A program made the translations under genes and the position numbers. Of a stretch of DNA of 64,000 nucleotides, positions 63,142 through 64,000 are shown in pieces. A model generated the notes under the pieces. That model saw nothing but the letters and a program-made list of their open reading frames with translations. It was not told the DNA's origin and did no database searches. Source of the stretch: Vibrio nereis NBRC 15637 (GTDB taxonomy: Bacteria; Pseudomonadota; Gammaproteobacteria; Enterobacterales; Vibrionaceae); the NCBI RefSeq assembly GCF_001591105.1, contig NZ_BCUD01000011.1:1-64000 (forward strand), in the 5' to 3' direction. Position 1 is the stretch's first letter. Each line of letters opens with the position of its first letter.

Positions 63142-63828
63142 GTGATAAACAAGGGAAATCTCGTTGTAATTACGGCTGGGGGAACAGGCCTAATTGGACA
63201 TGAACTGATTAAACAACTGCTAAATGAAACGCCAATTGAGCACGTTTATGCTCTCAGTCGTAAAGATCTCCCTTTTGAACACGAGAAGTTGCAGGTTATT
63301 AAAAACCCTAATCTTGAAATCAAACACTGGGACGATAGCCTCATGACTCCCGAGTATGGTTTTATTTCTTTGGGTACCACTAAGAAACAAGCAGGGAGTA
63401 ATCAAGCTCTGGAAAAAGTGGATTTTGAGCTGGTTTGTAAAGTTACACAGCAAATGAAAATCATCGGTGTAAAACGGTTGTGCGTGGTATCGAGTCTGGG
63501 AGCGTCGGCACAATCCCCCTCGCATTACCTTCGTTGCAAAGGCAAAATGGAGCTAGCACTGAGTGACATGGGGTTTGAAAAACTTGTGTTTGTACGCCCT
63601 GGCCCACTGGTTGGTATAAGAGATATCCCACGCACAGATGAACGCCTGGTTCAGTCTATTCTCGGTGTCTTGAAACCGTTGATGCTCGGCCCACTAAAAA
63701 GGTTTATCCCAATCCGCGCAGAAAAAGTAGCGCAAGCGATGCAATACGCATTGTTGGAAAAAACAAGGTTCCAAATCGAAATACTCGACAGTATTGATAT
63801 GCTGGGCCTGATTAATAAATATCGCTAA
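63142..63828 (+). CDS. NAD(P)-binding Rossmann-fold protein (HTATIP2/TIP30-like)
   Basis: A 228-residue short-chain dehydrogenase-like protein of the atypical NAD(P)H-binding type. The nucleotide motif is TAGGTGLIGHELIKQLL near the N-terminus. VVSSLGASAQSPSHYLRCKG holds the Ser and the Tyr-x3-Lys-like segment (YLRCK) of the active site, and FVRPGPLVG follows. This order is typical of the HTATIP2/YbjT group. The substrate is unknown. The start is GTG at 63142 with a weak GGA upstream. It may be co-transcribed with the small basic protein 39 bases before it. Confidence 0.82.
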   Translation: MINKGNLVVITAGGTGLIGHELIKQLLNETPIEHVYALSRKDLPFEHEKLQVIKNPNLEIKHWDDSLMTPEYGFISLGTTKKQAGSNQALEKVDFELVCKVTQQMKIIGVKRLCVVSSLGASAQSPSHYLRCKGKMELALSDMGFEKLVFVRPGPLVGIRDIPRTDERLVQSILGVLKPLMLGPLKRFIPIRAEKVAQAMQYALLEKTRFQIEILDSIDMLGLINKYR

Positions 63829-64000
63829 CTCGCTCACAAATAAGCCTACACGGGCACTATGCAACCACTTTATTCATCTTAATAACTTATAGATATAATA
63901 AATTACTTTTAATCACTTCATAGTTCTATCCGTAATCTTTATCTTCCGTTACCGAATTCAATTCTACAAAAACACTACCCCCTGTAGTGCACCTATAATT

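Noticed and set aside
1..64000. CRISPR arrays, tRNA or rRNA genes, transposases, phage genes
   Set aside because: I looked for regularly spaced repeats, tRNA-like and rRNA-like stretches and transposase motifs and saw none.

Overview
The window looks like a chromosomal segment of a Vibrio species, most like the Harveyi clade (V. parahaemolyticus / V. alginolyticus relatives). This rests on gene content and style: a GntR-regulated acnD/prpF-type methylcitrate cluster, an exported trypsin-like protease with chitin-binding modules, several c-di-GMP proteins, DUF1415/DUF2058/DUF2750 genes and moderate GC. No rRNA, tRNA, CRISPR array, transposase or phage gene is visible, so this is ordinary backbone with accessory patches rather than a mobile island.

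Layout. 1-3.4 kb: 5' end of a giant LapA/BpfA-type adhesin gene (minus strand) with a TAAG protease-site motif, divergent from a TolC-like/OmpA-like pair that would serve its secretion. 3.5-9.8 kb: DUF2750 protein, periplasmic TPR-GGDEF cyclase, queC-queE (queuosine precursor), yidA phosphatase, and an exported Nudix/PAP2-like fusion. 9.9-12.2 kb: secreted S1 protease and a GNAT acetyltransferase. 12.2-20.9 kb: minus-strand operon gntR-prpB-prpC-acnD-prpF-prpE for propionate catabolism, with a paired TGTCGACA palindrome upstream. 21.3-26.6 kb: a frameshifted M28 aminopeptidase and a tripartite tricarboxylate transporter (tctCBA). 26.7-31.5 kb: TolC-HlyD-two ABC-2 permeases, with no ATPase gene. 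31.5-32.5 kb: AT-rich patch with one lipoprotein. 32.6-38.7 kb: periplasmic nucleotidase, LprI-like protein, Rof, DUF2058, and a DUF4105/DUF3015 pair. 38.8-47.6 kb: CHASE4-PAS-GGDEF-EAL phosphodiesterase, small P-loop protein, metA with MetJ boxes, PilW-like TPR lipoprotein, OhrR-like regulator divergent from a quinone-reductase-like gene, rlmF with a YgjP-type peptidase, and a glutaredoxin-like protein. 47.7-54 kb: ModF-like double ATPase, LysR/MFS divergent pair, DUF1415, GAF-GGDEF cyclase, MazG-like pyrophosphohydrolase. 54-62.8 kb: cobalamin block (btuD-btuC; flavin reductase-cobT-cobS-cobU-cobC-pepF) with astE between. 63-63.8 kb: a 31-codon basic protein with a perfect Shine-Dalgarno, and a Rossmann-fold protein.

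How the genes fit together. Three themes recur. The first is biofilm control: a large adhesin plus three c-di-GMP proteins. The second is propionate metabolism linked to B12: the methylcitrate cycle beside a tricarboxylate importer, and later B12 uptake and lower-ligand assembly. The third is periplasmic nucleotide and phosphate handling.

The most interesting unexplained element is the 283-bp gap between 53976 and 54258. On the minus strand it carries a near-consensus sigma-54 promoter, two adjacent palindromes about 100 bp upstream of it, and a strong intrinsic terminator about 130 nt downstream. This is the architecture of a regulated small RNA. I do not recognise the RNA itself.
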